A stretch of 8,031 nt of DNA from Aliishimia sp965369035 (GTDB taxonomy: Bacteria; Pseudomonadota; Alphaproteobacteria; Rhodobacterales; Rhodobacteraceae), in the NCBI GenBank assembly GCA_965369035.1, contig CBDUPF010000195.1, positions 1 through 8,031 of the forward strand. Reading direction: 5' to 3'. The notes below the pieces were generated by a model. The model made no database searches. It saw only the letters and a program-made list of their open reading frames with translations, and had not been told where the DNA came from. A program made the translations under genes and the position numbers. Shown piece by piece: positions 1-6,992 of the stretch. Every line of letters begins with the position of its first letter. Position 1 is the first letter of the stretch.

Positions 1-971
1 CCGGCGAGGCCGAGCCGCGCGAATTGCGTGACCAGGCCGCGGCTCTCGCGGCCGTTTTTGCCGCACTGGAGACGCAAGGCATCGGGATCGAGACGCTTGG
101 CGCTGCCGGTCACCGCGTCGTGCATGGCGGCGACCGGTTCACGGCATCGGCCGTGATCACGCCAGACGTCCGCGACGGCATCGAAGCCTGCAACCGGCTC
201 GCGCCGCTCCACAATCCGCACAACCTCGCCGCCATCGACGCGGTCAGCGCACTTGCGCCCGACCTGCCGCAGGTCGCCGTTTTCGACACAGCGTTTCACG
301 CCACCAACCCGGAGGTCGCGCGCGCCTATGCCATTCCCGCAAGGCCCGAGACCGAGGGGATCCGGCGCTATGGCTTTCACGGCACCAGTTTCGCGGCGAT
401 GACCCACACGCTGCCCGAGCGGACCGGCGCGGCGCTGCCGTCGCGCCTGCTGGCGCTTCATCTTGGCAATGGCGCGTCGCTTTGCGCGATCCGGGACGGG
501 CAATCGGTCGCGACCACCATGGGCTATTCCCCGGTGAGCGGGTTGACCATGGGCACGCGCAGCGGCGATATCGACGCCACGGCCGTGCTGGAGATCGCCC
601 GCCGCACAGCTATCGACGGCGCCGCGCATCTGCTGAACCACGAAAGCGGCCTGCTCGGCCTGTCGGGGCTCAGCCACGACATGCGCACGCTCGACGCAGC
701 GGACACACCGGCCGCGAAATTCGCCATCGAGCATTTCTGCTATTGGGCAGTGCGCCACTCGGGTTCTATGATCGCGGCCATGGGGGGAGTTGACGCCATC
801 GCCTTCACCGGCGGCATCGGAGAAAACGCAGCGGGGGTTCGCGCCCGCATCGTCGACGGGTTGGCCTGGGCCGGTCCCGTGCCGGTTCATGTCGTGCCGG
901 CCGAGGAGGAACGGCATATCGCGCGGGATACGCTCGCCTGTGTCAGCGAGGGGATGGCTCATGGCGCATAA
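1..971 (+). CDS. ackA: Acetate kinase, 5' end outside the window
   Basis: Acetate kinase interconverts acetyl phosphate + ADP and acetate + ATP in the cytoplasm. The reading frame is open from base 3, so the gene starts upstream. About 322 residues are present of the roughly 390-400 usual for the family, and the N-terminal NxGSSS phosphate-binding segment is missing only because of the window edge. The TTG at 24 is internal and not the start. Family motifs appear in order: GHRVVHGG (108-131, substrate arginine), LHNPHN, FDTAFH (282-299, catalytic aspartate), GFHGTS (372-389, catalytic histidine), HLGNG, MGTRSGDID (549-575, catalytic arginine) and FTGGIGEN (804-827). The stop overlaps the start of soeA by 11 bp, which suggests translational coupling. 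Next to a sulfite dehydrogenase, it probably drains acetyl phosphate made by Xsc in sulfonate breakdown; that role is inferred. Propionate or butyrate kinase is a less likely alternative. Confidence 0.95.
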   Translation, partial: GEAEPRELRDQAAALAAVFAALETQGIGIETLGAAGHRVVHGGDRFTASAVITPDVRDGIEACNRLAPLHNPHNLAAIDAVSALAPDLPQVAVFDTAFHATNPEVARAYAIPARPETEGIRRYGFHGTSFAAMTHTLPERTGAALPSRLLALHLGNGASLCAIRDGQSVATTMGYSPVSGLTMGTRSGDIDATAVLEIARRTAIDGAAHLLNHESGLLGLSGLSHDMRTLDAADTPAAKFAIEHFCYWAVRHSGSMIAAMGGVDAIAFTGGIGENAAGVRARIVDGLAWAGPVPVHVVPAEEERHIARDTLACVSEGMAHGA

Positions 972-3798
972 GGAACCGGATCTCGACCTGTCACCACATG
1001 TCTCCGACGAGGTGCGACAGACGACCTGCTACATGTGCGCCTGCCGTTGCGGGATCAACGTTCACATGAAGACCGGGGCCGACGGCAGAAAACGCGTCGC
1101 CTACATCGAGGGCAACCGCGATCACCCGGTCAACAAGGGCGTGCTTTGCGCCAAGGGCTCGGCCGGGATCATGCAGGTCAACGCGCCCTCGCGCCTCCGC
1201 GCGCCCATGAAACGCACCGGCCCCCGCGGCTCGGGCCAGTTCGAGGAGATCACCTGGGAGGAGGCGCTGCAGATCGCCACCGGCTGGCTCGCCCCGATCC
1301 GGCACGAGAACCCCTCCAGGCTCGCCTTCTTCACCGGCCGCGACCAGTCGCAAAGCTTCACCGGCTTCTGGGCGCAGAATTTCGGCACGCCGAACTATGC
1401 CGCGCATGGCGGGTTCTGCTCGGTCAACATGGCGGCCGCCGGCATCTACACCATGGGCGGCGCGTTCTGGGAATTCGGCCAGCCCGACTGGGACCGCACG
1501 AAGCTTTTCATGCTCTTTGGCGTGGCCGAGGATCACGACAGCAACCCGATCAAGATGGGCATCGGCAAGCTCAAGGCCCGCGGCGGCCGGATGATCGCGG
1601 TGAACCCGATCCGCACCGGATACAACGCCGTGGCGGACGACTGGGTGGGGATCACGCCCGGCACCGACGGGCTCTTCATCCTGGCCTTGGTGCATGTCCT
1701 GCTCAAGGCGGGGCGGATCGACCTCGACTATCTTGCGCAATTCACCAACGCGCCGGTGCTGGTCAACGGCGACCCCGGCAGTGACGAGCACGGCCTGTTC
1801 CTGCGCGACGAGCAGGGGCGCGAACTGGTGATCGACCGCCGCACCGGCAAGCCGGCCCCGTTTGACCAGCCGGGCGTGCAGCCCGACCTCACCGGATCGA
1901 TCCGACGCGCCGGGGCGACCCACCGCACCGTCATGGCACTGATGGCGGAAAAATACCTCGACCCGAGTTATGCGCCGGAGGCGGTCGCCGACCGCTGCGG
2001 CATCCCCGCCGGCCGCATCCGCGCCATCGCGGGCGAACTGGCGCGGGTGGCCTTCGACGAGGCGTTCGAGATCGACCAGGAGTGGACCGATTTCCGGGGC
2101 GAGACGCACCCCACGATGACAGGGCGCCCGGTCTCCTTCCATGCCATGCGCGGGATCTCCGCCCATGCCAACGGGTTCCAGACCTGCCGCGCACTGCACG
2201 TGCTTCAGATCCTGCTGGGCACGGTCGAGGTTCCCGGCGGCTTCCGGTTCAAGCCGCCCTATCCCAAGCCCGCCACGGCACACCCCAAACCGCACAGCCG
2301 GGTGACACCCGACACCCCGCTCGACGGCCCGCACCTGGGGTTCGTGCAGGGGCCGGACGATCTGCTCCTGAAGGACGACGGCACGCCTGCGCGGATCGAC
2401 AAGGCGTTCTCGTGGGAGAACCCGATGTCGGCGCACGGGCTGATGCACATGGTGATCTCGAACGCGCATGCGGGCGATCCCTACAAGATCGACACGCTGT
2501 TTCTCTACATGGCCAACATGTCGTGGAACTCGTCGATGAACACCGGCGGCGTGATGAAGATGCTGACCGACACCGACGAGAACGGCGACTACGTCATCCC
2601 GCGGATCATCTATTCCGACGCCTACAGCTCGGAGATGGTGGCCTATGCCGACCTGATCCTGCCCGACACGACCTATCTCGAACGCTACGACTGCATCTCG
2701 CTGCTCGACCGTCCGATCTGCGAGGCGGACGCGGCGGCCGATGCGATCCGATGGCCGGTGGTCGATCCCGACCGTGACGTGCGCGGGTTCCAGTCGGTGC
2801 TCTGCGATCTGGGCGCGCGTCTGAAGCTGCCCGGTTTCACGAACGAGGACGGCTCACAGAAATACGCCGACTACGCCGACTACATCGTGCATCACGAACG
2901 CAAGCCCGGCATAGGCCCGCTTGCCGGACACCGGATGGGACCAAACGGGTTGGTCAACGGACGCGGCGGCGTCAACGAGGGCCAGATCGAAAGCTACATC
3001 AGGAACGGCGGCTTCTTCGTCGAGCATGTCCCGGACGAAGCACGGTTCTACAAGCCGTGGAACATGGCCTACCAGGACTGGGCGGTCGGCATGGGGTTCT
3101 TCGATGCGCCGCAGCCCTACCTCTTCCAGCTTTACGTCGAGCCGATGCAGAAATTTCGGCTGGCCGCGGAAGGCAGGGGCAAACGCACCCCGCCCGCACA
3201 CCTGGCCAAGCGGCTGCATCGGGCGATGGACCCGCTGCCCGCATGGTCCGACCCGTCCGGCGACAACATGGGCGCGGACTACACCGTGACCGCCCTGACC
3301 CAGCGCCCGATGGCGATGTATCACAGCTGGGGCAGCCAGAACGCATGGCTGCGGCAATTGCATGGCCACAACCCGCTTTACGTGCCCACCCGCCTGATGC
3401 GCGAACACGGGCTTGCAGATGGCGACTGGGCGCGCGTGACCTCGCCGCACGGAGAGATCACGGTCCCGGTGCGTGAGATGGCCGCACTCAACGACAACAC
3501 GGTCTGGACCTGGAATGCCATCGGCAAGCGCAAGGGTGCCTGGGCTCTGGACGAGGACGCGCCGGAGGCCACGCGCGGGTTCCTTCTGAACCACCTGATC
3601 CACGAACTCCTGCCGCCCAAGGGCGACGGGCTGCGCTGGGCCAACTCGGACCCGGTGACCGGCCAGGCGGCATGGTTCGACCTGAAGGTCCGGATCGAGA
3701 AGGCCGACGCGCCATCCGAGGCACAGCCGGCGTTCCCCCCGATCGACTCGCCCGTCGGCAAGGGGCCAGATGAACTGGCCTGGAAGGTGGGCGAATGA
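961..3798 (+). CDS. soeA: Sulfite dehydrogenase (quinone), molybdopterin catalytic subunit SoeA
   Basis: Catalytic subunit (945 aa) of a DMSO-reductase-family enzyme that oxidises sulfite to sulfate with a bis-MGD molybdenum cofactor. The N-terminal [4Fe-4S] site is Cys23, Cys26, Cys30 and Cys63 (C-x2-C-x3-C, then C-A-K-G); there is one more Cys28 inside the motif. The molybdopterin oxidoreductase domain follows, with Cys153 in HGGFCSVNM as the probable Mo ligand. The C-terminal dinucleotide-binding domain lies at about 780-920 (HSWGSQNAW, GHNPLYVP). No twin-arginine signal precedes the first cysteines, which fits cytoplasmic SoeA and argues against periplasmic PsrA, PhsA or DmsA. The ATG at 961 is chosen because GAGGGG lies 7 bp upstream and the product then begins about 22 residues before the cluster; the frame is open farther upstream but that part shadows ackA. 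It is followed by a four-cluster ferredoxin and a DmsC-type anchor, the SoeABC order. Substrate is assigned by family resemblance and context. Confidence 0.9.
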   Translation: MAHKEPDLDLSPHVSDEVRQTTCYMCACRCGINVHMKTGADGRKRVAYIEGNRDHPVNKGVLCAKGSAGIMQVNAPSRLRAPMKRTGPRGSGQFEEITWEEALQIATGWLAPIRHENPSRLAFFTGRDQSQSFTGFWAQNFGTPNYAAHGGFCSVNMAAAGIYTMGGAFWEFGQPDWDRTKLFMLFGVAEDHDSNPIKMGIGKLKARGGRMIAVNPIRTGYNAVADDWVGITPGTDGLFILALVHVLLKAGRIDLDYLAQFTNAPVLVNGDPGSDEHGLFLRDEQGRELVIDRRTGKPAPFDQPGVQPDLTGSIRRAGATHRTVMALMAEKYLDPSYAPEAVADRCGIPAGRIRAIAGELARVAFDEAFEIDQEWTDFRGETHPTMTGRPVSFHAMRGISAHANGFQTCRALHVLQILLGTVEVPGGFRFKPPYPKPATAHPKPHSRVTPDTPLDGPHLGFVQGPDDLLLKDDGTPARIDKAFSWENPMSAHGLMHMVISNAHAGDPYKIDTLFLYMANMSWNSSMNTGGVMKMLTDTDENGDYVIPRIIYSDAYSSEMVAYADLILPDTTYLERYDCISLLDRPICEADAAADAIRWPVVDPDRDVRGFQSVLCDLGARLKLPGFTNEDGSQKYADYADYIVHHERKPGIGPLAGHRMGPNGLVNGRGGVNEGQIESYIRNGGFFVEHVPDEARFYKPWNMAYQDWAVGMGFFDAPQPYLFQLYVEPMQKFRLAAEGRGKRTPPAHLAKRLHRAMDPLPAWSDPSGDNMGADYTVTALTQRPMAMYHSWGSQNAWLRQLHGHNPLYVPTRLMREHGLADGDWARVTSPHGEITVPVREMAALNDNTVWTWNAIGKRKGAWALDEDAPEATRGFLLNHLIHELLPPKGDGLRWANSDPVTGQAAWFDLKVRIEKADAPSEAQPAFPPIDSPVGKGPDELAWKVGE
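3782..3797 (+). promoter_or_regulatory. Ribosome binding site for the small frame after soeA
   Basis: GGAAGG at 3782-3787 stands 7 bp before the ATG at 3795. It lies in the last codons of soeA. By contrast, the soeB ATG at 3878 has no recognisable Shine-Dalgarno sequence in the preceding 20 bases. Ribosomes may therefore load here and reach soeB by coupling; that is inference. Confidence 0.4.
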
Positions 3799-3881
3799 CC
3801 ACAGGGACATATCCGCGAAACCCCGGCCCGACACCCTTCGTTTCCAGCCGGCCACACCAGAACACCGACGCGATCGCATGA
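3795..3881 (+). CDS. Possible 28-codon coupling peptide between soeA and soeB
   Basis: This short frame starts at an ATG that overlaps the soeA stop (ATGA, 3795-3798) and ends with a TGA that overlaps the soeB start (ATGA, 3878-3881). It has a good Shine-Dalgarno sequence 7 bp upstream. The 28-residue product is polar and proline-rich, starting MTTGTYPRNP, with no transmembrane stretch, cysteine or recognised domain. It may only carry ribosomes from soeA to soeB. Other explanations are chance, or the remnant of an older N-terminal extension of soeB in a shifted frame. The double overlap is directly visible; translation is not shown. Confidence 0.35.
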   Translation: MTTGTYPRNPGPTPFVSSRPHQNTDAIA

Positions 3882-4624
3882 CCGACCTCCCCGCCTCCAC
3901 CACCCGCAAGCTGGGCCTCGTGATCGACCTCGACACCTGCGTCGGCTGCCACGCCTGTGTCATTTCCTGCAAGGGCTGGAACACGGAGAATTACGGCGCG
4001 CCGCTGTCCGACCAGGACCCCTATGGCGCGGAGCCGTCAGGCACGTTCCTGAACCGCGTCCACAGCTACGAGGTGCAGCCGGAGACGGGTGCCGCGCAAA
4101 TCGTCCATTTCCCGAAATCCTGCCTGCATTGCGAGGATGCGCCCTGTGTCACCGTCTGCCCCACCGGGGCCAGCTACAAGCGGGTGGATGACGGGATCGT
4201 GCTGGTCAACGAGAGCGACTGCATTGGCTGCGGCCTTTGTGCCTGGGCCTGTCCCTATGGCGCGCGCGAACTGGATCAGGCGGCCGGCGTGATGAAGAAA
4301 TGCACGCTTTGCGTCGACCGTATCTACAACGAGAACCTGCCGGAGGTCGATCGGGTTCCCGCCTGCGTGCGGACCTGTCCCGCAGGCGCCCGCCATTTCG
4401 GCGATTTCGCGGACCCCGAGAGCGATGTCTCGCGCCTGACCGCCGAACGCGGGGGGATGGACCTGATGCCCGAACAGGGCACGCGGCCGGTCAACAAGTA
4501 CCTGCCGCCGCGCGCCCGGGATCGCGGGCCCGAGATCGACGTGCTCGCCCCCTTCCTCGAGCCCGTGGCCGAGGATGCCAATGGGCTGCTCGGCTGGATC
4601 GACCGGCAGCTGGGGAGGTTCTGA
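3878..4624 (+). CDS. soeB: Sulfite dehydrogenase iron-sulfur subunit SoeB
   Basis: Electron-transfer subunit (248 aa) that should pass electrons from the SoeA molybdenum site to the SoeC membrane anchor. Sixteen cysteines form four ferredoxin-type [4Fe-4S] sites: Cys21/24/27/31, Cys82/85/90/94, Cys115/118/121/125 and Cys142/145/163/167. This is the DmsB/PsrB/NrfC-type pattern. There is no signal peptide, consistent with a cytoplasmic location. The C-terminal tail of about 75 residues after the last cluster lacks cysteines. The ATG at 3878 is preferred because the product then begins about 10 residues before the conserved KLGLVIDLDTCVGCHAC. It has no clear ribosome binding site of its own, and the preceding small frame stops on it. 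The frame can be extended upstream to 3770, but that would overlap soeA. The gene stops 1 bp before the soeC start codon. Confidence 0.9.
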   Translation: MTDLPASTTRKLGLVIDLDTCVGCHACVISCKGWNTENYGAPLSDQDPYGAEPSGTFLNRVHSYEVQPETGAAQIVHFPKSCLHCEDAPCVTVCPTGASYKRVDDGIVLVNESDCIGCGLCAWACPYGARELDQAAGVMKKCTLCVDRIYNENLPEVDRVPACVRTCPAGARHFGDFADPESDVSRLTAERGGMDLMPEQGTRPVNKYLPPRARDRGPEIDVLAPFLEPVAEDANGLLGWIDRQLGRF

Positions 4625-4628
4625 CTTG
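4612..4628 (+). promoter_or_regulatory. Ribosome binding site fixing a TTG start for soeC
   Basis: GGGGAGG at 4612-4618 is followed by a 7-base spacer and then TTG at 4626-4628. The site lies over the last codons and stop of soeB. It decides the start of soeC, because the frame's upstream ATG at 4575 would add 17 residues read out of soeB codons and without the hydrophobic character of the anchor. Confidence 0.75.
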
Positions 4629-5498
4629 CATCCGGCGCCGTCCGTCATCCTTTTCACGACCTTCTCGGGCCTGGGCTTCGGGCTTCTGGTCTTTCTCGGG
4701 CTCGGGCTGCCAGCCGTCTCCGGCTGGACCGCCTTTGCCTTTTTTGCGATCGCCTACGTCATGGCGGTGGGCGGGCTTCTGGCCTCGACCTTTCACCTCG
4801 GACGCCCTGAACGCGCGCCGAAGGCCTTCACCCAGTGGCGCACGAGCTGGCTCAGCCGTGAAGCCTGGTGTTCGGTGGCCGCGCTGACCGTCATGGCGGT
4901 CTATGGCGCCGGGCTGGTATTCTTCGGCGCACGATGGAGCCTGCTGGGCTGGCTCGGGGCGGCGCTGTCGCTGGCTACCGTCTTTACCACCTCGATGATC
5001 TATGCCCAGCTCCGCACCGTTCCGCGCTGGCATACTCCGCTGACCCCGGTCATGTTCCTGTCCCTCGCGCTCGGCGGCGGGGCGCTTCTTGCCGGGCAGG
5101 TCACCGCGGCGGCTCTGCTGCTTGTGGCGGCAGGCGCGGTTGTGGTCGCGACGTGGCTCACCGGCGACACACGGTTTGCCGCATCCGGCACCGATCTTTC
5201 CACCGCGACCGGGCTGGGGACTATCGGCCACGTCCGCGCATTCGAGCCGCCGCATACCGGGACCAACTACCTGCTGCGTGAATTCGTGCATGTGGTCGGA
5301 CGCCGGCACAGCCGCAAACTACGTATCATCTCGCTGGTCCTGATGGTGGCGGTTCCGGTCCTGCTCCTGATCCTGCCGTTCCATCACCTTTGGGCGCTGC
5401 TGGCCGTTGTCAGCCACGTCGCGGGCGTTCTGGTGGCGCGCTGGCTGTTCTTCGCGGAGGCCGAGCACGTGGTCGGGCTCTATTATGGCAAGCGCTGA
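4626..5498 (+). CDS. soeC: Sulfite dehydrogenase membrane anchor SoeC (DmsC-type)
   Basis: Integral membrane subunit (290 aa) that anchors SoeAB to the inner face of the cytoplasmic membrane and delivers electrons to the quinone pool. Eight hydrophobic segments are visible at about residues 7-29, 33-55, 79-100, 104-126, 138-157, 160-178, 233-252 and 255-276, as expected for the DmsC/NrfD-like class. A polar loop (about 179-232) contains FEPPHTGTNYLLREF, which I recall as typical of these anchors. The start is TTG, giving MHPAPSVILF, directly after a strong ribosome binding site and 1 bp after the soeB stop. It is the last gene of the visible operon; no + strand intrinsic terminator is evident downstream. 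The DmsC family is certain from fold and context, and the sulfite role follows from soeA and soeB. Confidence 0.9.
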   Translation: MHPAPSVILFTTFSGLGFGLLVFLGLGLPAVSGWTAFAFFAIAYVMAVGGLLASTFHLGRPERAPKAFTQWRTSWLSREAWCSVAALTVMAVYGAGLVFFGARWSLLGWLGAALSLATVFTTSMIYAQLRTVPRWHTPLTPVMFLSLALGGGALLAGQVTAAALLLVAAGAVVVATWLTGDTRFAASGTDLSTATGLGTIGHVRAFEPPHTGTNYLLREFVHVVGRRHSRKLRIISLVLMVAVPVLLLILPFHHLWALLAVVSHVAGVLVARWLFFAEAEHVVGLYYGKR

Positions 5499-5540
5499 TG
5501 GCGGATTGGGCGAAATGGCGCCGAAAAACCACATTTCCCC

Positions 5541-5568
5541 TTCTGAGCGGATGCGCGCTCGCTATATA
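5541..5568 (+). promoter_or_regulatory. Candidate promoter of the lipoprotein gene
   Basis: TATATA at 5563-5568 is an AT-rich -10-like hexamer in otherwise GC-rich DNA, with a weak -35 candidate TTCTGA at 5541-5546 (16-base spacer). It lies 57 bp before the lipoprotein ATG. The -35 match is poor, so an activator or another sigma factor is possible. Confidence 0.4.
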
Positions 5569-5580
5569 CACTAATCACGC

Positions 5581-5603
5581 AAAAAACCCTGCCCGAACAG
5601 GGT
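5581..5603 (-). terminator. Intrinsic-terminator-like hairpin facing the minus strand
   Basis: A perfect 6-bp inverted repeat, ACCCTG (5586-5591) and CAGGGT (5598-5603), encloses a 6-base loop. Read on the minus strand it is followed by six T residues (A-tract at 5581-5586 on the + strand, sharing one base with the stem). This is the layout of a rho-independent terminator for leftward transcription. No leftward gene ends here. On the + strand the hairpin would sit in the leader of the lipoprotein mRNA and lacks a T-tract. Confidence 0.5.
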
Positions 5604-5625
5604 CCGAACCAGGAAGGCAGTAGAC

Positions 5626-6291
5626 ATGACATTCGCAAAGACCTCCACCGCCGCCGCACTTGGCGGACTTCTGGCGTTGAGCGCCTGCACAGACCCCGCG
5701 GCACTGAACGATCCGCAATACGACAAGACCCGCCAGGGCGCGGCGATCGGCGCCGTCGGCGGCGGCCTTCTGGGTGCGCTGACCGGGCGGAGCGGCGACC
5801 GGGGCGAGGCGGCAGTCAAGGGCGCGATCATCGGCGGCATGGCCGGCGGCATCATCGGCAACCGGCTGGACGCGCAGGAGGAAGACCTGCGTCAATCGAT
5901 CAACAACGACGATGTGCGGATCCAGAACACCGGCGACCGCCTGATCGTGACCCTGCCCCAGGACATCACCTTCGCCACCGACAGCTTTACCGTGCGCCCC
6001 GACCTGCAGCGCGACCTGCGTGCCGTCGCCGGCAACCTCCAGGCCTATCCCGACAGCACGATCCAGATCGTCGGCCATACCGACAGCGACGGCGACGCCG
6101 GCTACAACCAGCGACTCAGCGAACGGCGCGCCAACGCGGTCGCCGACATCCTTCTGGGCGCAGGCGTCCGATTCAACCGAATCCAGACCTATGGACGGGG
6201 CGAGACACAGCCGGTGGCCTCGAACCTCACACCGCAAGGCAAGGCGCAGAACCGCCGGGTGGAGATCGTTATCCTGCCCAACGCGGCCTGA
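5626..6291 (+). CDS. OmpA-family outer-membrane lipoprotein with glycine zipper
   Basis: A 221-aa lipoprotein that probably ties the outer membrane to peptidoglycan. The first 20 residues are a signal peptide ending in lipobox LSAC, with Cys21 as the acylated residue. Thr22 and Asp23 follow, which does not give the Asp+2 inner-membrane signal, so outer-membrane sorting is likely. Residues 36-80 form a glycine zipper (GAAIGAVGGGLLGAL and GAIIGGMAGGIIG). Residues about 105-221 are an OmpA C-terminal domain with the peptidoglycan-binding pattern VGHTDSDGD...NQRLSERRANAV and the closing NRRVEIVI. The layout resembles YiaD-type proteins more than classic Pal. AGGAAGG at 5611-5617 lies 8 bp before the ATG. 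It has its own candidate promoter and a strong terminator, so it is probably monocistronic and unrelated to sulfite oxidation. Confidence 0.9.
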   Translation: MTFAKTSTAAALGGLLALSACTDPAALNDPQYDKTRQGAAIGAVGGGLLGALTGRSGDRGEAAVKGAIIGGMAGGIIGNRLDAQEEDLRQSINNDDVRIQNTGDRLIVTLPQDITFATDSFTVRPDLQRDLRAVAGNLQAYPDSTIQIVGHTDSDGDAGYNQRLSERRANAVADILLGAGVRFNRIQTYGRGETQPVASNLTPQGKAQNRRVEIVILPNAA

Positions 6292-6313
6292 CCCCACCCG
6301 ACCCCGAGATCCG

Positions 6314-6347
6314 ACGGGCTGTGCACTGGCGCAGCCCGTTTGTGTTT
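6314..6347 (+). terminator. Strong intrinsic terminator after the lipoprotein gene
   Basis: Arms at 6314-6324 and 6329-6339 form an 11-bp stem with one G-T wobble and a 4-base loop (ACTG). The stem is followed by TTTGTGTTT. It lies 22 bp after the lipoprotein stop. Confidence 0.85.
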
Positions 6348-6357
6348 CGGGGCGGGA

Positions 6358-6387
6358 TTGCCATTTCGCCCCCGCGCCGCATGTTAA
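6358..6387 (+). promoter_or_regulatory. Weak candidate promoter of the FMN reductase gene
   Basis: TTGCCA at 6358-6363 could be a -35 element and TGTTAA at 6382-6387 a -10 element, with an 18-base spacer. It lies between the terminator and the reductase ATG, where a promoter is needed, but the -10 match is imperfect. Confidence 0.35.
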
Positions 6388-6415
6388 GGTCAAAGTTGTC
6401 AGGAAAGGGAACGAC

Positions 6416-6982
6416 ATGACCAAACCGACGCTGCTGGGCATCTCCGGATCGCTGCGCAAGGACGCGACCAATCGCAAGCTGATGCGCGAAGCCGCGCGGT
6501 TATTCGGCAACTGCCACTTCGTGGAGGCCGATTTGAACTTTCCGCTCTATGACGGCGATGCCGAGGCCGCCGATGGCGTGCCGGCCGCCGTGCAGAAGCT
6601 GTCCGACCAGATCGCGGCAGCCGATGCGGTGATCATCTCCACACCGGAATACAACAAGGGCCCGTCGGGTGTGCTGAAGAACGCGCTCGACTGGGTGAGC
6701 CGGACCAAGGGCAATCCCTTTTCCGACAAGCCGCTCGCGGTCATGAGCGCAGCGGCCGGTCGTGCCGGCGGCGAGCGGGCGCAAATGGTGCTGCGCGGAT
6801 TCATGGTGCCGTTCCGGCCGCGCATCCTGCAGGGCCCGGAAGTTCATCTGGCCGGATCCTCGAAGGAATTCGACGACAAGGGGCATCTGACGGGCGAACT
6901 CTACATCAAGACGCTGCAGGAACTCATGGAAAAGCTGCGCGATGAAGTGACGGTGGAAGAGCGGCCGGCCAAGGTCGCCTGA
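6416..6982 (+). CDS. NAD(P)H-dependent FMN reductase (flavodoxin-like fold)
   Basis: A 188-aa cytoplasmic flavoprotein of the NADPH-dependent FMN reductase family (chromate/quinone reductase YieF/ChrR and azoreductase relatives), expected to use NAD(P)H to reduce FMN, quinones or similar acceptors. The N-terminal GISGSLRKDATNRKL (8-22) matches the FMN phosphate-binding loop. The signature TPEYNKGPSGVLKNALDW (76-93) is the classic family motif. The A-G-R-A-G-G segment near 114-119 fits the third flavin-contact loop. Length matches the family. An AGGAAAGGGA Shine-Dalgarno region (6401-6410) precedes the ATG. It follows a terminator, so it is likely transcribed separately, and it converges with the VOC gene. 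The physiological substrate cannot be told from sequence. Confidence 0.9.
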   Translation: MTKPTLLGISGSLRKDATNRKLMREAARLFGNCHFVEADLNFPLYDGDAEAADGVPAAVQKLSDQIAAADAVIISTPEYNKGPSGVLKNALDWVSRTKGNPFSDKPLAVMSAAAGRAGGERAQMVLRGFMVPFRPRILQGPEVHLAGSSKEFDDKGHLTGELYIKTLQELMEKLRDEVTVEERPAKVA

Positions 6983-6992
6983 CCTCGCCGGA

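Noticed and set aside
991..2469. Long open frame of 492 codons on the minus strand opposite soeA, and another (2854-3984, 376 codons)
   Set aside because: Long antisense frames are expected opposite GC-rich coding DNA. The translations are rich in Arg, His and Gly with no recognisable domain, and soeA is certain on the + strand.
5498..5623. 41-codon + strand frame starting on the soeC stop (TGATG)
   Set aside because: No Shine-Dalgarno sequence, codon use unlike the neighbours, and it runs through the candidate promoter and hairpin of the lipoprotein gene. Probably chance.
5575..6510. 311-codon minus-strand frame opposite the lipoprotein gene, possibly served by the leftward terminator at 5581
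   Set aside because: The translation is low-complexity shadow sequence with no domain, and it crosses the strong + strand terminator and a gene start. A noncoding antisense RNA remains possible, but a protein is not supported.
6416..6982. FMN reductase as the flavin partner of a sulfonate monooxygenase (SsuE-like) tied to the sulfite operon
   Set aside because: It is separated from soeC by an independent gene and a strong terminator, and no monooxygenase gene is in the window.
6972..6985. 5-bp hairpin (AGGTC/GACCT) spanning the FMN reductase stop as a bidirectional terminator for the convergent genes
   Set aside because: The stem is short and has no T-tract on either side.
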